DNA of 64,000 bases from Prostheceraeus crozeri (GCA_907163375.1 CAJQUW010006858.1:1-64000), one strand, 5' to 3'; shown: positions 30,286 through 39,478, counted from the first letter of the stretch. Notes: generated by a model from the sequence alone, not told the origin. Numbers and translations are program-made.

Positions 30286-30572
30286 TTAAGATTTGCATAG
30301 TAGGGCGATGAACTCACGACGAATAAATGTCATGATGGAGCGATGTATATATCTTCTATACTTCTCCCAATTGTATTTGCGAAATGAGAAACAGTTTGCG
30401 GAATGAGAATGGTAGATTTGAATTTCATTTCTGTAATGTTGAAGCCAAACTTGATCACCCAAGGAGATGAATCTTAATGTTTCAAAATATTCCAAATCCC
30501 TCATGATATCATTGAGGTTGACAAATTGTCGCCATGTTAATGTAATTTCTCTTGATGTATGACCATGAGAAT
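30286..30572 (-). pseudogene. PC4-like protein B, truncated at the palindrome axis
   Basis: The conserved frame runs from the loop (FKNSHGHTSREITLTWRQF) through LNDIMRDLEYFETLRF, LGDQVWLQHYRNEIQIYH and FSFRKYNWEKYRRYIHRSI to a stop at 30286. It matches PC4-like protein A position by position, so the two are tandem paralogues. The first ~20 codons are missing: beyond 30572 the DNA turns into the mirror image of this same gene. The axis of the palindrome therefore lies inside this gene, and neither arm has a complete copy. Confidence 0.7.
30488..30572. other. Palindrome loop (85 bp unique spacer)
   Basis: This is the only unique sequence of the inverted duplication. It is flanked by TTTCAAAA at 30480-30487 and TTTTGAAA at 30573-30580, the innermost paired bases. 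It is entirely coding sequence of PC4-like protein B on the minus strand. Confidence 0.85.
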
Positions 30573-30713
30573 TTTTGAAACATTAAGATTCATCTCCTTG
30601 GGTGATCAAGTTTGGCTTCAACATTACAGAAATGAAATTCAAATCTACCATTCTCATTCCGCAAACTGTTTCTCATTTCGCAAATACAATTGGGAGAAGT
30701 ATAGAAGATATAT
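30573..30713 (+). pseudogene. PC4-like protein B, right-arm copy, part 1 (before mariner)
   Basis: Inverse copy of the left-arm gene beginning at FETLRF and running to EKYRRYI, where the mariner is inserted. The gene continues at 32426-32485 after the mariner. It lacks its 5' part because of the palindrome junction. Confidence 0.75.
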
Positions 30714-30714
30714 A

Positions 30715-32423
30715 CGTGGTGTGATCCAAAATGTCCCGGACTAACCTACTTGCAGATAACCTGTGATAACGAATACTACTTCAGATGTAAATTTAGGTCT
30801 TTAAGGCATGAGAAATATGGTCGCCGAAATTTTTCCGGTCAGTTTTCTATTTTTAAAAAATATTTTTACATTTTAACATGAATTTCTGTATTTTCTGAAT
30901 TGATCGAGATCCGATTTGTCTTATTGTTATAGTTAGATTGATTTTGATTTGTACCTTATTTGACGGATATCTTTGCCATGAATATTGCACGTCTTTTGTT
31001 AATTGCTTCATGTGTTACGATATCAATCAGTGAAGTTCATTCAGCACGCATTCATTAAGAAATTCGTGTCAACGATGGTTCTTTGTTCTATCAGTTTTCA
31101 TGATGGATGTGACAAGCGTGTCTTCAGTCGAATATCGCAGTGTGATACGATACCTCCTGATCCGCGGCTTCGCTAATGGTGACATTCTAAAGGAATTAAG
31201 CCTGGCATATGGAAGCAAAGCTCCATCGAGAACTACTGCTTATTTCTGGATAAGCGAATTTAAACGCGGAAGACAATCTGTGGAGCAAGATTTTTCAACT
31301 GTTGGTCGGCCGCAGGAGATTCCGGAAGAGAAATCGAGTCAGTGCGATGAAGTGATTACAGCACACAGAAGGATAACCATCCGTGAGTTGTCAAGAGAGT
31401 TGCGAATCAGTTATCACTCCTGTTATGACATCATCGAAAGACTTGGATATCGCAAACTGGCATCACGTTTCGTACCGAAGTTTCTGTCACCTGAAATGAA
31501 GGAGAACAGACTTCTGGCGGCACAGTCAAATTTGGATCTCCTCGAAATGCACGGAGATCAGTTTCTGAACTGCATCCTTACAGAGGATGAAACACCTTTA
31601 AGTTTGTATCTGCCTCAAAGTAAGCGAGAATCTGCAGAGTGGCGAAAATCAGGCGAGTCTGCCCCTTTGAAAATGCGATCCGGAACAACATATCGCCGGT
31701 CGTTGATGCTGACGGTCTTTTGGAACGCTTCGGGAATCCAACTGGTTGACTTTGCGGATAAAGGAGTAAGAATCAATAGCGAATATTATTCCAATCTGTT
31801 ATCTGAAGCGAGGAAGAAAATGAGAAAGCCACGAAACATTCCCCTCTACTTGCTTCATGACAATGCTCCGATTCACACCTCGCAGGAGACAACCAATGCC
31901 TTAACGAGAAACGGATTTCAACTATTGAGCCATCCTCCTTATTCACCTGACTTGGCCCCAAGTGACTTCTATCTGTTTAGATTCCTCAAAAAGCATCTTC
32001 GTGGACACCATTTTGAATCGCCAGTTGAACTGCGGGATGCAGTTACTGAGTTTTTTGATTCTTTGACACCGGAATTTTTTCATAAAGCTTTTTGTGAATT
32101 GAGACTTCGTTGGCAAAAAGTGACGAATGCTAACGGCTCATACATTGAAAAGTAAACTGTTTTCTGGAACAAAACATTTGTTTTTCCGTTAATTATTAGT
32201 CAGGTTATTAGTGATAGCTTAACTGTCAAGTTAATCTAAATATATTAATTCTAAATCGCTAGAATTTATAGGAAAATCTTGAAATTCAGACAAAAATGTT
32301 TGAAAAATGTTGAGAAACCATATTTCTCATGCCTTAAAGACCTAAATTTACATCTGAAGTAGTATTCGTTATCACAGGTTATCTGCAAGTAGGTTAGTCC
32401 GGGACATTTTGGATCACACCACG
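30715..32423. mobile_element. Intact mariner-type transposon in the right arm
   Basis: The 1709-bp element has perfect 107-bp terminal inverted repeats (30715-30821 and 32317-32423), starting CGTGGTGTGATCCAAAATGT. TA flanks both ends (30713-30714; 32424-32425). It sits in the right copy of PC4-like gene B only. Removing it with one TA restores the mirror image exactly. TIRs of this length are long for mariners. Their perfect identity points to a recent insertion, later than formation of the palindrome. Confidence 0.95.
31100..32155 (+). CDS. Mariner transposase, DD34D, intact (351 aa)
   Basis: N-terminal HTH region (residues ~10-110) with IRYLLIRGFANGDI and TIRELSRELRISYHSCYDII. The catalytic acids lie in CILTEDETPL, YLLHDNAPIHTS and PYSPDLAPSDFYLF. 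Exactly 34 residues separate the second and third Asp, the mariner signature. The full-length frame has no stops and perfect TIRs on either side, so it may be active. The start is ATG 31100 (a second ATG follows directly). Confidence 0.95.
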   Translation: MMDVTSVSSVEYRSVIRYLLIRGFANGDILKELSLAYGSKAPSRTTAYFWISEFKRGRQSVEQDFSTVGRPQEIPEEKSSQCDEVITAHRRITIRELSRELRISYHSCYDIIERLGYRKLASRFVPKFLSPEMKENRLLAAQSNLDLLEMHGDQFLNCILTEDETPLSLYLPQSKRESAEWRKSGESAPLKMRSGTTYRRSLMLTVFWNASGIQLVDFADKGVRINSEYYSNLLSEARKKMRKPRNIPLYLLHDNAPIHTSQETTNALTRNGFQLLSHPPYSPDLAPSDFYLFRFLKKHLRGHHFESPVELRDAVTEFFDSLTPEFFHKAFCELRLRWQKVTNANGSYIEK

Positions 32424-32425
32424 TA

Positions 32426-32485
32426 CATCGCTCCATCATGACATTTATTCGTCGTGAGTTCATCGCCCTACTATGCAAATCTTAA
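32426..32485 (+). pseudogene. PC4-like protein B, right-arm copy, part 2 (after mariner)
   Basis: Continues the gene cut by the mariner and ends at the TAA at 32483-32485, mirroring the left copy at 30286. Confidence 0.7.
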
Positions 32486-32507
32486 TCAGACATGACTACC
32501 ACACATC

Positions 32508-33158
32508 ATGAGTTGGAAATTAGATTCCCTACAACGTATTGAAACGGATCATGATCGAAACGTCTATTTCAAAGATTCAACTGGAAATGTGAGAAGAGAG
32601 TTTGCTTTATCTTATCGTCATTTTCAATCTCTACATCATATCATGAAGGACTTGAAATACTTCTATATGAAAAGACATTCACGTATTGGAAATCGCATCT
32701 GGCTGCGCGTCAACAATCGGCGAATTCAACTCTATCATTCCCAACTTCATACTAACTTCACATTTCATCAAGGTAGTTGGGAAAAGTATAAAAGGAAGGT
32801 ACATCGCTCAATTTACTCATTCTTTCATCATGAAGCGCCATCGCTACACCATCGTCAACATTCTCCGTCGCTTCAGACTCTACACCAAAATCGATCTCAC
32901 AACATTACACCAACAGCTTCCAAACAGCAAGTATTACCCGGGCCGTCCTCAAATGTTAGTGGTGAAGATGAACAATTCACGGAATCTTCAACTCTTCCCA
33001 AATGGGACTGTACAGATTCTCGGCGCCCTTTCTCATTCATCGGCGCAGTCAATGCGCTTAGAGCTACAAAGACTACTACGTCGGATATGGAAGAGGGAGA
33101 GGTGTGTGATGTCGAATCTGACTGTGGACAATATGGTGATCTCTACTCAATTGAGTGA
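32508..33158 (+). CDS. PC4-like protein A, right-arm copy
   Basis: Mirror copy of 29613-30263 with the identical protein. As in the left arm, the last ~105 codons overlap the TBP-like gene in a different frame. It starts at ATG 32508, just inside the end of paralogue B. Confidence 0.5.
   Translation: MSWKLDSLQRIETDHDRNVYFKDSTGNVRREFALSYRHFQSLHHIMKDLKYFYMKRHSRIGNRIWLRVNNRRIQLYHSQLHTNFTFHQGSWEKYKRKVHRSIYSFFHHEAPSLHHRQHSPSLQTLHQNRSHNITPTASKQQVLPGPSSNVSGEDEQFTESSTLPKWDCTDSRRPFSFIGAVNALRATKTTTSDMEEGEVCDVESDCGQYGDLYSIE
32787..32794 (+). promoter_or_regulatory. TATA box ahead of the TBP-like gene, right arm
   Basis: TATAAAAG, 43 bp upstream of the ATG at 32830 and inside the coding sequence of PC4-like protein A. 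Confidence 0.45.
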
Positions 33159-33375
33159 CAGTCTATCATTTTTGAAGATTCGTACCAGCAGTTACAGTTT
33201 GTGTTATGAACCCGAACTTTTTCCTGCAGCTCTCATTAGTTGTTGGTTACCTGTGCATGTGGCAATCTTTCATAATAGTAAAGTGATCATTACTGGACTA
33301 AAATCTCATGTACAAGCAAATATGATCCTAGACTATCTCATTGAGTATGTACGTACCCAGCGGAGTGTAAAATAA
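32830..33375 (+). CDS. TBP homologue, right-arm copy (181 aa)
   Basis: Mirror copy of 29396-29941 with the same amino-acid sequence, including the YEPELFP signature. Both copies are intact, so the element holds two identical TBP-like genes transcribed away from the axis. Confidence 0.85.
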   Translation: MKRHRYTIVNILRRFRLYTKIDLTTLHQQLPNSKYYPGRPQMLVVKMNNSRNLQLFPNGTVQILGALSHSSAQSMRLELQRLLRRIWKRERCVMSNLTVDNMVISTQLSDSLSFLKIRTSSYSLCYEPELFPAALISCWLPVHVAIFHNSKVIITGLKSHVQANMILDYLIEYVRTQRSVK

Positions 33376-33407
33376 AAAACAATTTTTCCAACATGATGTT
33401 TTTATTT

Positions 33408-33863
33408 CTAATCATGATAGAACTTACAAATCATTTTTTCATTAGAGGATGGATTACATGAAAAGTTTTGAATAACAGATGCAAATCGAGATACATGTAA
33501 ACGTCTTAAGATGAAGTACAGTACAAAAGCACCACACGTTGATGAAAGTGGATGTTGTAGTATGCGTTCATTTCGCTGATATTGACGCGTATGTTTTCTC
33601 AACCACTGCTGTGTTGGTATATTTGGAGGTTGAGCAAGAGAGTCAAATAGTTCACCACGTCGGTCTTCTCCAATAAAGATCGCTTTCCAATGCTCACCGC
33701 CTAAATTCTGTGAATGAGTGTTTAGCACAATAAAGATGGGATAGTGATTTACTGCAGGTGGTAAGGTATCGAGTGAATAGACATTATCGAAAGCTTTCAA
33801 CGTCGCTTCGTCTGCATTACGCTGCACTTTAGTCTTAATATCGTCAGCAGTCAACCAACTCAT
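33408..33863 (-). CDS. Adenain-like protease, right-arm copy (151 aa)
   Basis: Mirror copy of 28908-29369 with the same catalytic His, Asp and Cys motifs. A single T-to-A change makes the stop two codons earlier; this lies after the catalytic domain and is likely harmless. Confidence 0.88.
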   Translation of the reverse strand: MSWLTADDIKTKVQRNADEATLKAFDNVYSLDTLPPAVNHYPIFIVLNTHSQNLGGEHWKAIFIGEDRRGELFDSLAQPPNIPTQQWLRKHTRQYQRNERILQHPLSSTCGAFVLYFILRRLHVSRFASVIQNFSCNPSSNEKMICKFYHD

Positions 33864-35140
33864 TAACGATTATACTGAAGAATCACGTCACGATACTTTG
33901 TAATTTCAATATTTGAATCGAAGACTGCATAAATTAATACATTGATCGTCTCAGGTAGTGTTCTTTTGAACGTCAAATCCAAACGAATATTATGAGGCAC
34001 GTTCGCTTGACGATAGGGTGCACTAATATCGCTGTCAGCAGTCAAATCAAATGCATAAATAGTATATCCACTCTTAAACTCTTTCATAGTCAGTCCGTTG
34101 GTGTCATCCGTATTGTAAAAGCCAAAAACATCCATAAAATCAACATAACTGCGCATAAATTGATCCGAAGCAAAATCTGGTTTGTAGGGTGGACCAGGAT
34201 GACTCACACCATTTACACGTAAAGCAATTTCACTTAACTGATTGTGTTTAAAATTGAAAGGATTCTTCTTTATATTACCATTAAATGCATCATTTTCAAC
34301 CATTGCCACCATGAGGAGCTTCGGTGCTTCCGATGGAAAGAGGCCATCTTTCATGAAACTCTTTTGATCTTTCGGAATTGTAAAGGTGAGAAGCTTTGTA
34401 TGCTGAACGGGGTAAATGGCATTTTGGCGGTTAAGGCCTTCAGCATGCCCTCTAATGACACTTGGATTCGGTACTACTCGACGAATGTAAAGTGCAATAT
34501 CTTCCACATGAATTCTAAAATTGTCAACTTTAGCAAATGCATTCAGCGCAAATTCAGGCTTATTCAATGTCAGCTTGAGTCGCATGCTGGTATTACAGAG
34601 TAAAAACTTTGACTGTCTAAAGAAGTCTAAATTCAGCGGACCATATAGCTGACATACTCTACTATCTTTAATCATAGCAGATCGCTTTACAAAGCCACTG
34701 TTTGTTTCAACATCAAATTTTCCTGCTTCATCTCTGTACCATCCCATGGCTTCCATATGACTTTTTTGTGCTGCTGGATGAAACTGTGATACATGATTGA
34801 AATATGATTTATAGGGATAATCGCTTTGACCACCTTCCACCTGCTGCTCTCCAATCGTTAGAGAAACATCGCGAAGTAATGTAGTCAATGGTAAATTGTT
34901 CAGTCCAACTTTATGTGCATCGTCAATAGCAGTTCCATCTGCTTGCTGAATTCTAAACCTCAAATCAAGCATCGCATAACTCAAATCTATGTAGTCATCA
35001 CTACCACCAGGAATAACAAATTCAATGGGGCCAGCATTCTCAGCTGTTCGAGGATGATAATCTACAATACTTGAACTAAGAATATCTGTCTGTATGGCTT
35101 GTTGATCAAACAAACAAAAACCGGAAGTTTTACACTCCAT
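33863..35140 (-). CDS. Major capsid protein, right-arm copy (425 aa)
   Basis: Mirror copy of 27631-28908, intact. It differs at one residue (GKFDV in place of GNFDV). It overlaps the protease start by one base, as in the left arm. Confidence 0.9.
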   Translation of the reverse strand: MECKTSGFCLFDQQAIQTDILSSSIVDYHPRTAENAGPIEFVIPGGSDDYIDLSYAMLDLRFRIQQADGTAIDDAHKVGLNNLPLTTLLRDVSLTIGEQQVEGGQSDYPYKSYFNHVSQFHPAAQKSHMEAMGWYRDEAGKFDVETNSGFVKRSAMIKDSRVCQLYGPLNLDFFRQSKFLLCNTSMRLKLTLNKPEFALNAFAKVDNFRIHVEDIALYIRRVVPNPSVIRGHAEGLNRQNAIYPVQHTKLLTFTIPKDQKSFMKDGLFPSEAPKLLMVAMVENDAFNGNIKKNPFNFKHNQLSEIALRVNGVSHPGPPYKPDFASDQFMRSYVDFMDVFGFYNTDDTNGLTMKEFKSGYTIYAFDLTADSDISAPYRQANVPHNIRLDLTFKRTLPETINVLIYAVFDSNIEITKYRDVILQYNR

Positions 35141-35142
35141 GA

Positions 35143-35598
35143 TTAGAAGTTATAGCAGCGTCGTCGTTTAGCGCCTGATGAATGATTAGAGCCTCTACGA
35201 CGTTTGCGTGAATGCCTTTTGACTGAAGATCGCACCTTACCAGCTCCGCGATGTTTCCTCCTTCCTTTATTCATTCGTTTAGGTGATTTCTTTCCTTGAG
35301 TAACACCAGCAATGGTCTGCTTCAATGTTTTTAAACCGCGTTCCTTCCCACGATTCAACAAACTGCTCTTAAAACTTCTACCTCTGGAAAGATCACTAGC
35401 AACATCACCAGCAAAGCCAACGGCATTACTTAAAACATTTCGTTTTAAAGATCTACCGACATTGGATATGAGAGGTGCTACAACAGATTTCAGTGCACCA
35501 AGTATGCTACCTCCACGTTGGCGGCGAGCACCGATGTAAATTTGTCCTCCGCCACTTACGTAGGAGGGTCGTGAATAAAATGAGGCAGTTGGATTCAT
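35143..35598 (-). CDS. pX/pVI-like basic virion protein, right-arm copy
   Basis: Mirror copy of 27173-27628 with an identical product: double-glycine amphipathic helix followed by a basic tail. Confidence 0.75.
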   Translation of the reverse strand: MNPTASFYSRPSYVSGGGQIYIGARRQRGGSILGALKSVVAPLISNVGRSLKRNVLSNAVGFAGDVASDLSRGRSFKSSLLNRGKERGLKTLKQTIAGVTQGKKSPKRMNKGRRKHRGAGKVRSSVKRHSRKRRRGSNHSSGAKRRRCYNF

Positions 35599-35639
35599 AG
35601 CTCAAACCCTAAACATTGTTAGTTACAACTTTGCATGAA

Positions 35640-36728
35640 TCACTGTCGATCACTTAGATGAAAGATGTCGGCACGACGCATCCAAGAGTTCATACTTGAA
35701 GGATAACCAGTCCATTTAACAAGACACCATTCTTCACCTTGCCGTTTTTTACATCGAATGATTTTCTCTACCAAATATGTTTCACTTTCAGTGACTACCT
35801 CAATCTCATCGCGGTAAAAGCTACCCTCAATTTCTTCATTATCGTAATCTTTCAACTTGTAGGTGGTCGGAGAGTCTTTTTGATTAATCCTTGATACTGT
35901 AAATACCTCCTCTGTCCAATTCGGGAGGTACCCTTTAGCAAAAACACTTTTCACTTTTGAGATACGAACTTTATCGCCAATTTTCACATCACTTTTCACA
36001 TGAGTGCGTTTACGTTGGAATGATTCGCGCACTTTATCTACATTGTCAGCATTTACATCTACTGGTCTGAGTCCAATAGAACGATGGATAGAGTGATTGT
36101 AGGCATGGAGTGTATCTTGTAGAACCTTTGTCCAATTTTGTGTCAAGTTGGCAGTAAAATGTCGCCACAAGCGATTTTTTAATGTGCGATTAAAACGTTC
36201 AACGAGTGCAGCTTTATAAGCGCTCTTTACACTAAACAACTCAATGTCATGCCTCTCAAATAATCTTGTCACATGCTGATTTTCAAACTCTTTTCCTTGA
36301 TCACTCTGAATTCTTTTTGGAATGCGACCTTCTCGAAAAATTGTTTGGAATGCTTTTGCTACTCCTTTCCCTTCTTTAGTTTTTAAAGGTTGAGCCCACG
36401 CATAACGCGAGAAAATATCAATGACGGTTAAAATAAAATTATTGCCCGAGTTATGTTTTGAAATGGAGGCAACATCACACAAATCTGCTTGCCACTGTTC
36501 ATCGATGTCATGAACAATATAATGGCGGGTGCGGTACTTCTTTTTCGCTTGTTTGTGGAGTGTATAGGTAGCCTGACCCTTTAACCATCGTTTCACTTGT
36601 GATTGTGGAAGACCACTCGCTTTTGATAATTTCTTGATAGATGCAAATCCTGCCGGATGTTTTACATCATAATAGATTGACTTCAAACGTTCAGTCGATG
36701 ACGGCTGACTCTTTTTCCTCCTTCTCAT
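35640..36728 (-). CDS. Polinton integrase with chromodomain, right-arm copy, intact
   Basis: Here the frame is uninterrupted from the basic N-terminus through the D, D, E core to the chromodomain, about 362 residues from ATG 36728. The five-A run that the left arm has as three A is intact. This copy alone could supply a full integrase for the element, whose ends and 6-bp duplication show that such an enzyme acted. Confidence 0.92.
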   Translation of the reverse strand: MRRRKKSQPSSTERLKSIYYDVKHPAGFASIKKLSKASGLPQSQVKRWLKGQATYTLHKQAKKKYRTRHYIVHDIDEQWQADLCDVASISKHNSGNNFILTVIDIFSRYAWAQPLKTKEGKGVAKAFQTIFREGRIPKRIQSDQGKEFENQHVTRLFERHDIELFSVKSAYKAALVERFNRTLKNRLWRHFTANLTQNWTKVLQDTLHAYNHSIHRSIGLRPVDVNADNVDKVRESFQRKRTHVKSDVKIGDKVRISKVKSVFAKGYLPNWTEEVFTVSRINQKDSPTTYKLKDYDNEEIEGSFYRDEIEVVTESETYLVEKIIRCKKRQGEEWCLVKWTGYPSSMNSWMRRADIFHLSDRQ

Positions 36729-36906
36729 CTTTTTGTTTTCTTGCCTTTCTACATTTACAACAACTGCAGCATTTAGCTTTAGCGGTTTTGCGATCGTGTT
36801 CACATTGCTTAGGGGTTTCATTATGAGAGCTGGCGCAGCAAGTGCAAGTGACAACGACATTCACCTCTGGCGGCTCATTACATGGCAAGCAACACATCTG
36901 CTTCAT
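36691..36906 (-). CDS. Cys-rich microprotein, right-arm copy
   Basis: Mirror copy of 25867-26082, same product, again overlapping the integrase start. Confidence 0.45.
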   Translation of the reverse strand: MKQMCCLPCNEPPEVNVVVTCTCCASSHNETPKQCEHDRKTAKAKCCSCCKCRKARKQKDEKEEKESAVID

Positions 36907-36907
36907 A

Positions 36908-37600
36908 TTAATAGTCTGAGAACATGTATTTCCTAGGAGGAGCTGTTTTACGTTTTCCTTTTACCAGTTTTAGTGGCGATGTAGATCTACGTCGAGTTCT
37001 TCCTCTTGTTTGCTTAGTGAGTGTGGGAGGGGATGTAGCAGGTGACGTCTTAAACCAATTTGTTGGCATTTTCATCGCCTGAAGCATTGGAGTAGTAGCC
37101 ACTGTTGAATCAAGTTCTTTCAATGTCTCATTATTTAAAGCAAATTTTGGCACATTATGCTTTTTCAATAGTTTAAGAAAGTATGACCAACCAGGTGGAA
37201 CATAGCCCTGACGGCGCTTTCTACGTGTCGCATACTGAATCAAGTCTTCATAACGTGAAGCATCAATCACTTTATTTTCATCTGTAATGATTTTTCCTCT
37301 ATCATTTACATTGAGATGGGGTTCAATACTGTTGAAAAGAGATATGGCATGTGCGCGAGATGCTAAAGGTGTAGCAGTCGATACAGAGTCACGCATCTTA
37401 TTCTTCAAGTTTTTCAATTGCTCAACAGTTTCCGATTGTAATAATACAGCACGATGTGGATCTTTGATGTGAACATTTTGCTGATAGTCTATTTCTTTCC
37501 TATACATTTGATTTGCAAGAGGTTGCTTTACTTGCTGCATGGCAGTCAATTGTACATATTCATCCTGAGGAATAACAATCATGCGAGAATAAGAACTCAT
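36908..37600 (-). CDS. Conserved unknown protein downstream of ATPase, right-arm copy
   Basis: Mirror copy of 25173-25865. One residue differs (RGKII here). It overlaps the ATPase stop by four bases. Confidence 0.65.
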   Translation of the reverse strand: MSSYSRMIVIPQDEYVQLTAMQQVKQPLANQMYRKEIDYQQNVHIKDPHRAVLLQSETVEQLKNLKNKMRDSVSTATPLASRAHAISLFNSIEPHLNVNDRGKIITDENKVIDASRYEDLIQYATRRKRRQGYVPPGWSYFLKLLKKHNVPKFALNNETLKELDSTVATTPMLQAMKMPTNWFKTSPATSPPTLTKQTRGRTRRRSTSPLKLVKGKRKTAPPRKYMFSDY

Positions 37601-38214
37601 AGTTTGTAGATAATCATGGGAGTTTTCAAAATATCACTTCGAAATCTAAATTCTTCCGGACACTCTTGCGTAAAGTCAATGAATAGGTAACCGTGCGGTT
37701 TTTCAGTAGCTGCTTGAAAAATTTCAATTAAGGCTTTTGATCCTCTGGGTGCAACTTGTCGCGCTAAAATTTCAAATTGACTTTTATCTCGCGGATTCTT
37801 GAAAATAGCATAATAGTGTGTATTCAGGTTTCGTGTACGAGCTTCTTTTCCATCAGGAAACAAATTTTGTGTAATATAGATGATAAAACACCTTTTATGG
37901 TGTGCTGCGCGAGTGAACATATCTGTAACATCTTTTGAATTCTTACTTTCTTTTAATAAATCATCCAATACAACAACATCATTAGACTGAAGTTTATCCA
38001 CTGGAATAATTCCTTCATGTCGAATAAAGTTGCGACTTTGCAATTCCTGAAACAGCGACGGTTGATAAATACCATAACACCAAATCACTCGATTGATAGG
38101 TTCCTTAAACAACTCCCTTCTTTTATCCAATAAATTCAGCGTGAAAACAGTTTTACCTGCATGAGATGGACCTGATACAGTCAGAACTTTATCACATTGA
38201 AGTCTGAAATCCAT
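37597..38214 (-). CDS. Packaging ATPase, right-arm copy
   Basis: Mirror copy of 24559-25176, intact, with the same Walker A (GPSHAGKT) and Walker B (VVVLDDLL). Confidence 0.9.
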   Translation of the reverse strand: MDFRLQCDKVLTVSGPSHAGKTVFTLNLLDKRRELFKEPINRVIWCYGIYQPSLFQELQSRNFIRHEGIIPVDKLQSNDVVVLDDLLKESKNSKDVTDMFTRAAHHKRCFIIYITQNLFPDGKEARTRNLNTHYYAIFKNPRDKSQFEILARQVAPRGSKALIEIFQAATEKPHGYLFIDFTQECPEEFRFRSDILKTPMIIYKL

Positions 38215-38245
38215 TTTATTACTTTGAGACTCAACATTTGCATAA

Positions 38246-38602
38246 TTAACGCTTAGAGCCAAAGATATTTCCCAATAGGTTGCCCACGGCAGGAGCTATC
38301 ATTGGAAGTATTGCTGAAAGGAAACCGCCCTTTTGTGTTAGAGTTTTCCTCTTTCTTTGAAGGGCGACTTTAGGATTGGAGATGAAACGCAATTTCGTAG
38401 CATATCGCTTAAGTAACTTTCGTTGTTTTGGCGCTAATTTCTTCGTCCTCAACTTCCTCACATGAGAAATAATTTCACAAATGAATTTATCGTTAGCATG
38501 TCGTATAGCATTGTATCGCTGATTTGCTTTCATTCGTCGGAGAGCTTGAATGGCTGAAGAAAACTTTTGACTTTTACGTTTCGTCATTTTACGTTTCGCC
38601 AT
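38246..38602 (-). CDS. Small basic core/virion protein, right-arm copy
   Basis: Mirror copy of 24171-24527, identical product. Confidence 0.6.
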   Translation of the reverse strand: MAKRKMTKRKSQKFSSAIQALRRMKANQRYNAIRHANDKFICEIISHVRKLRTKKLAPKQRKLLKRYATKLRFISNPKVALQRKRKTLTQKGGFLSAILPMIAPAVGNLLGNIFGSKR

Positions 38603-38653
38603 TTTCCGTGTTAGTCTTTGCTAAAACCTATCTTTACCACATTTGCATAGGTA

Positions 38654-38978
38654 CTAACTATTGCGACATAAGTGACACTCGAAATGAGCAATGTCACAGT
38701 GGTTACATTGGCAAAGTTGAATGCAATTACGTATGAAACAGCGTTGACAAAAAGCATGCTTACATCTCTTGAAGATGCGCTTTTCATTTCCATCCTTTCG
38801 CTTACATACATCGCAACACATAGTTTTCACCGTTACTGATGTCTATAGCAAGTCTTTTTGAAGATATGAATTTGCTAGCCTTTTCTAAATAATAGACGCA
38901 TGTACAGAAGGAATATACTTCGAGAGTGAGCAGACATAGCTCGAAAACCAGTTGTGCTACAATCAAGTACCACTGCAT
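38654..38978 (-). pseudogene. Membrane RING-like protein, right-arm copy, 1-bp frameshift
   Basis: Compared with 23796-24119, one extra A in the homopolymer at 38824-38827 shifts the frame just before the first zinc ligands. The membrane segment stays but the RING-like part is lost. Because the change is in a homopolymer, a sequencing error is as likely as a mutation. Confidence 0.7.
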
Positions 38979-38980
38979 TT

Positions 38981-39391
38981 TCAATTTTTCTTTATGGAAA
39001 GTTGAATGTGAATATCTGAAATCGCTTCAATCACTAGACTGCTACCATGATGGTTAAATGCGTTAAGACGTTCAGCAATTTTTATCATATGTCTTTTAAA
39101 AAATTCTTCGGGGTGATCTACCACTTCCATTGAATAAGAAGCAAAATGGAAAGAGCGACTTTCCACCTCTTCCTTTCCAAAATGACTAAACTTAATTTTC
39201 GCAACTAATCGCGCCATGATAATGCTATCAGAGAATGTATTCATTAACTCTAGAAATAGAGTGCTAGCATCATCGACCACTGCTTCGATGTCGGTCTCAT
39301 CTTTATGAAAATTTATCACATAATCTTGAACAGCTCCTTTTAAACTTTGCCTATGAAAACGTAATGTTCCGCAGTCGTTTGAGAAAGACAT
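38981..39391 (-). CDS. Conserved Polinton protein (136 aa), right-arm copy
   Basis: Mirror copy of 23383-23793, identical product. Confidence 0.6.
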   Translation of the reverse strand: MSFSNDCGTLRFHRQSLKGAVQDYVINFHKDETDIEAVVDDASTLFLELMNTFSDSIIMARLVAKIKFSHFGKEEVESRSFHFASYSMEVVDHPEEFFKRHMIKIAERLNAFNHHGSSLVIEAISDIHIQLSIKKN

Positions 39392-39478
39392 GATCGCCCT
39401 TTAACTAACCCATCCATTGCATGAAAACAACAACTCTTCTCATAGTAACATTTATTGAATAACGGTAACAAGCATGCA

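Noticed and set aside
30559-30744. Plus-strand 61-codon frame across the loop and mariner end
   Set aside because: A chance fusion of antisense loop sequence, gene B codons and mariner terminus.
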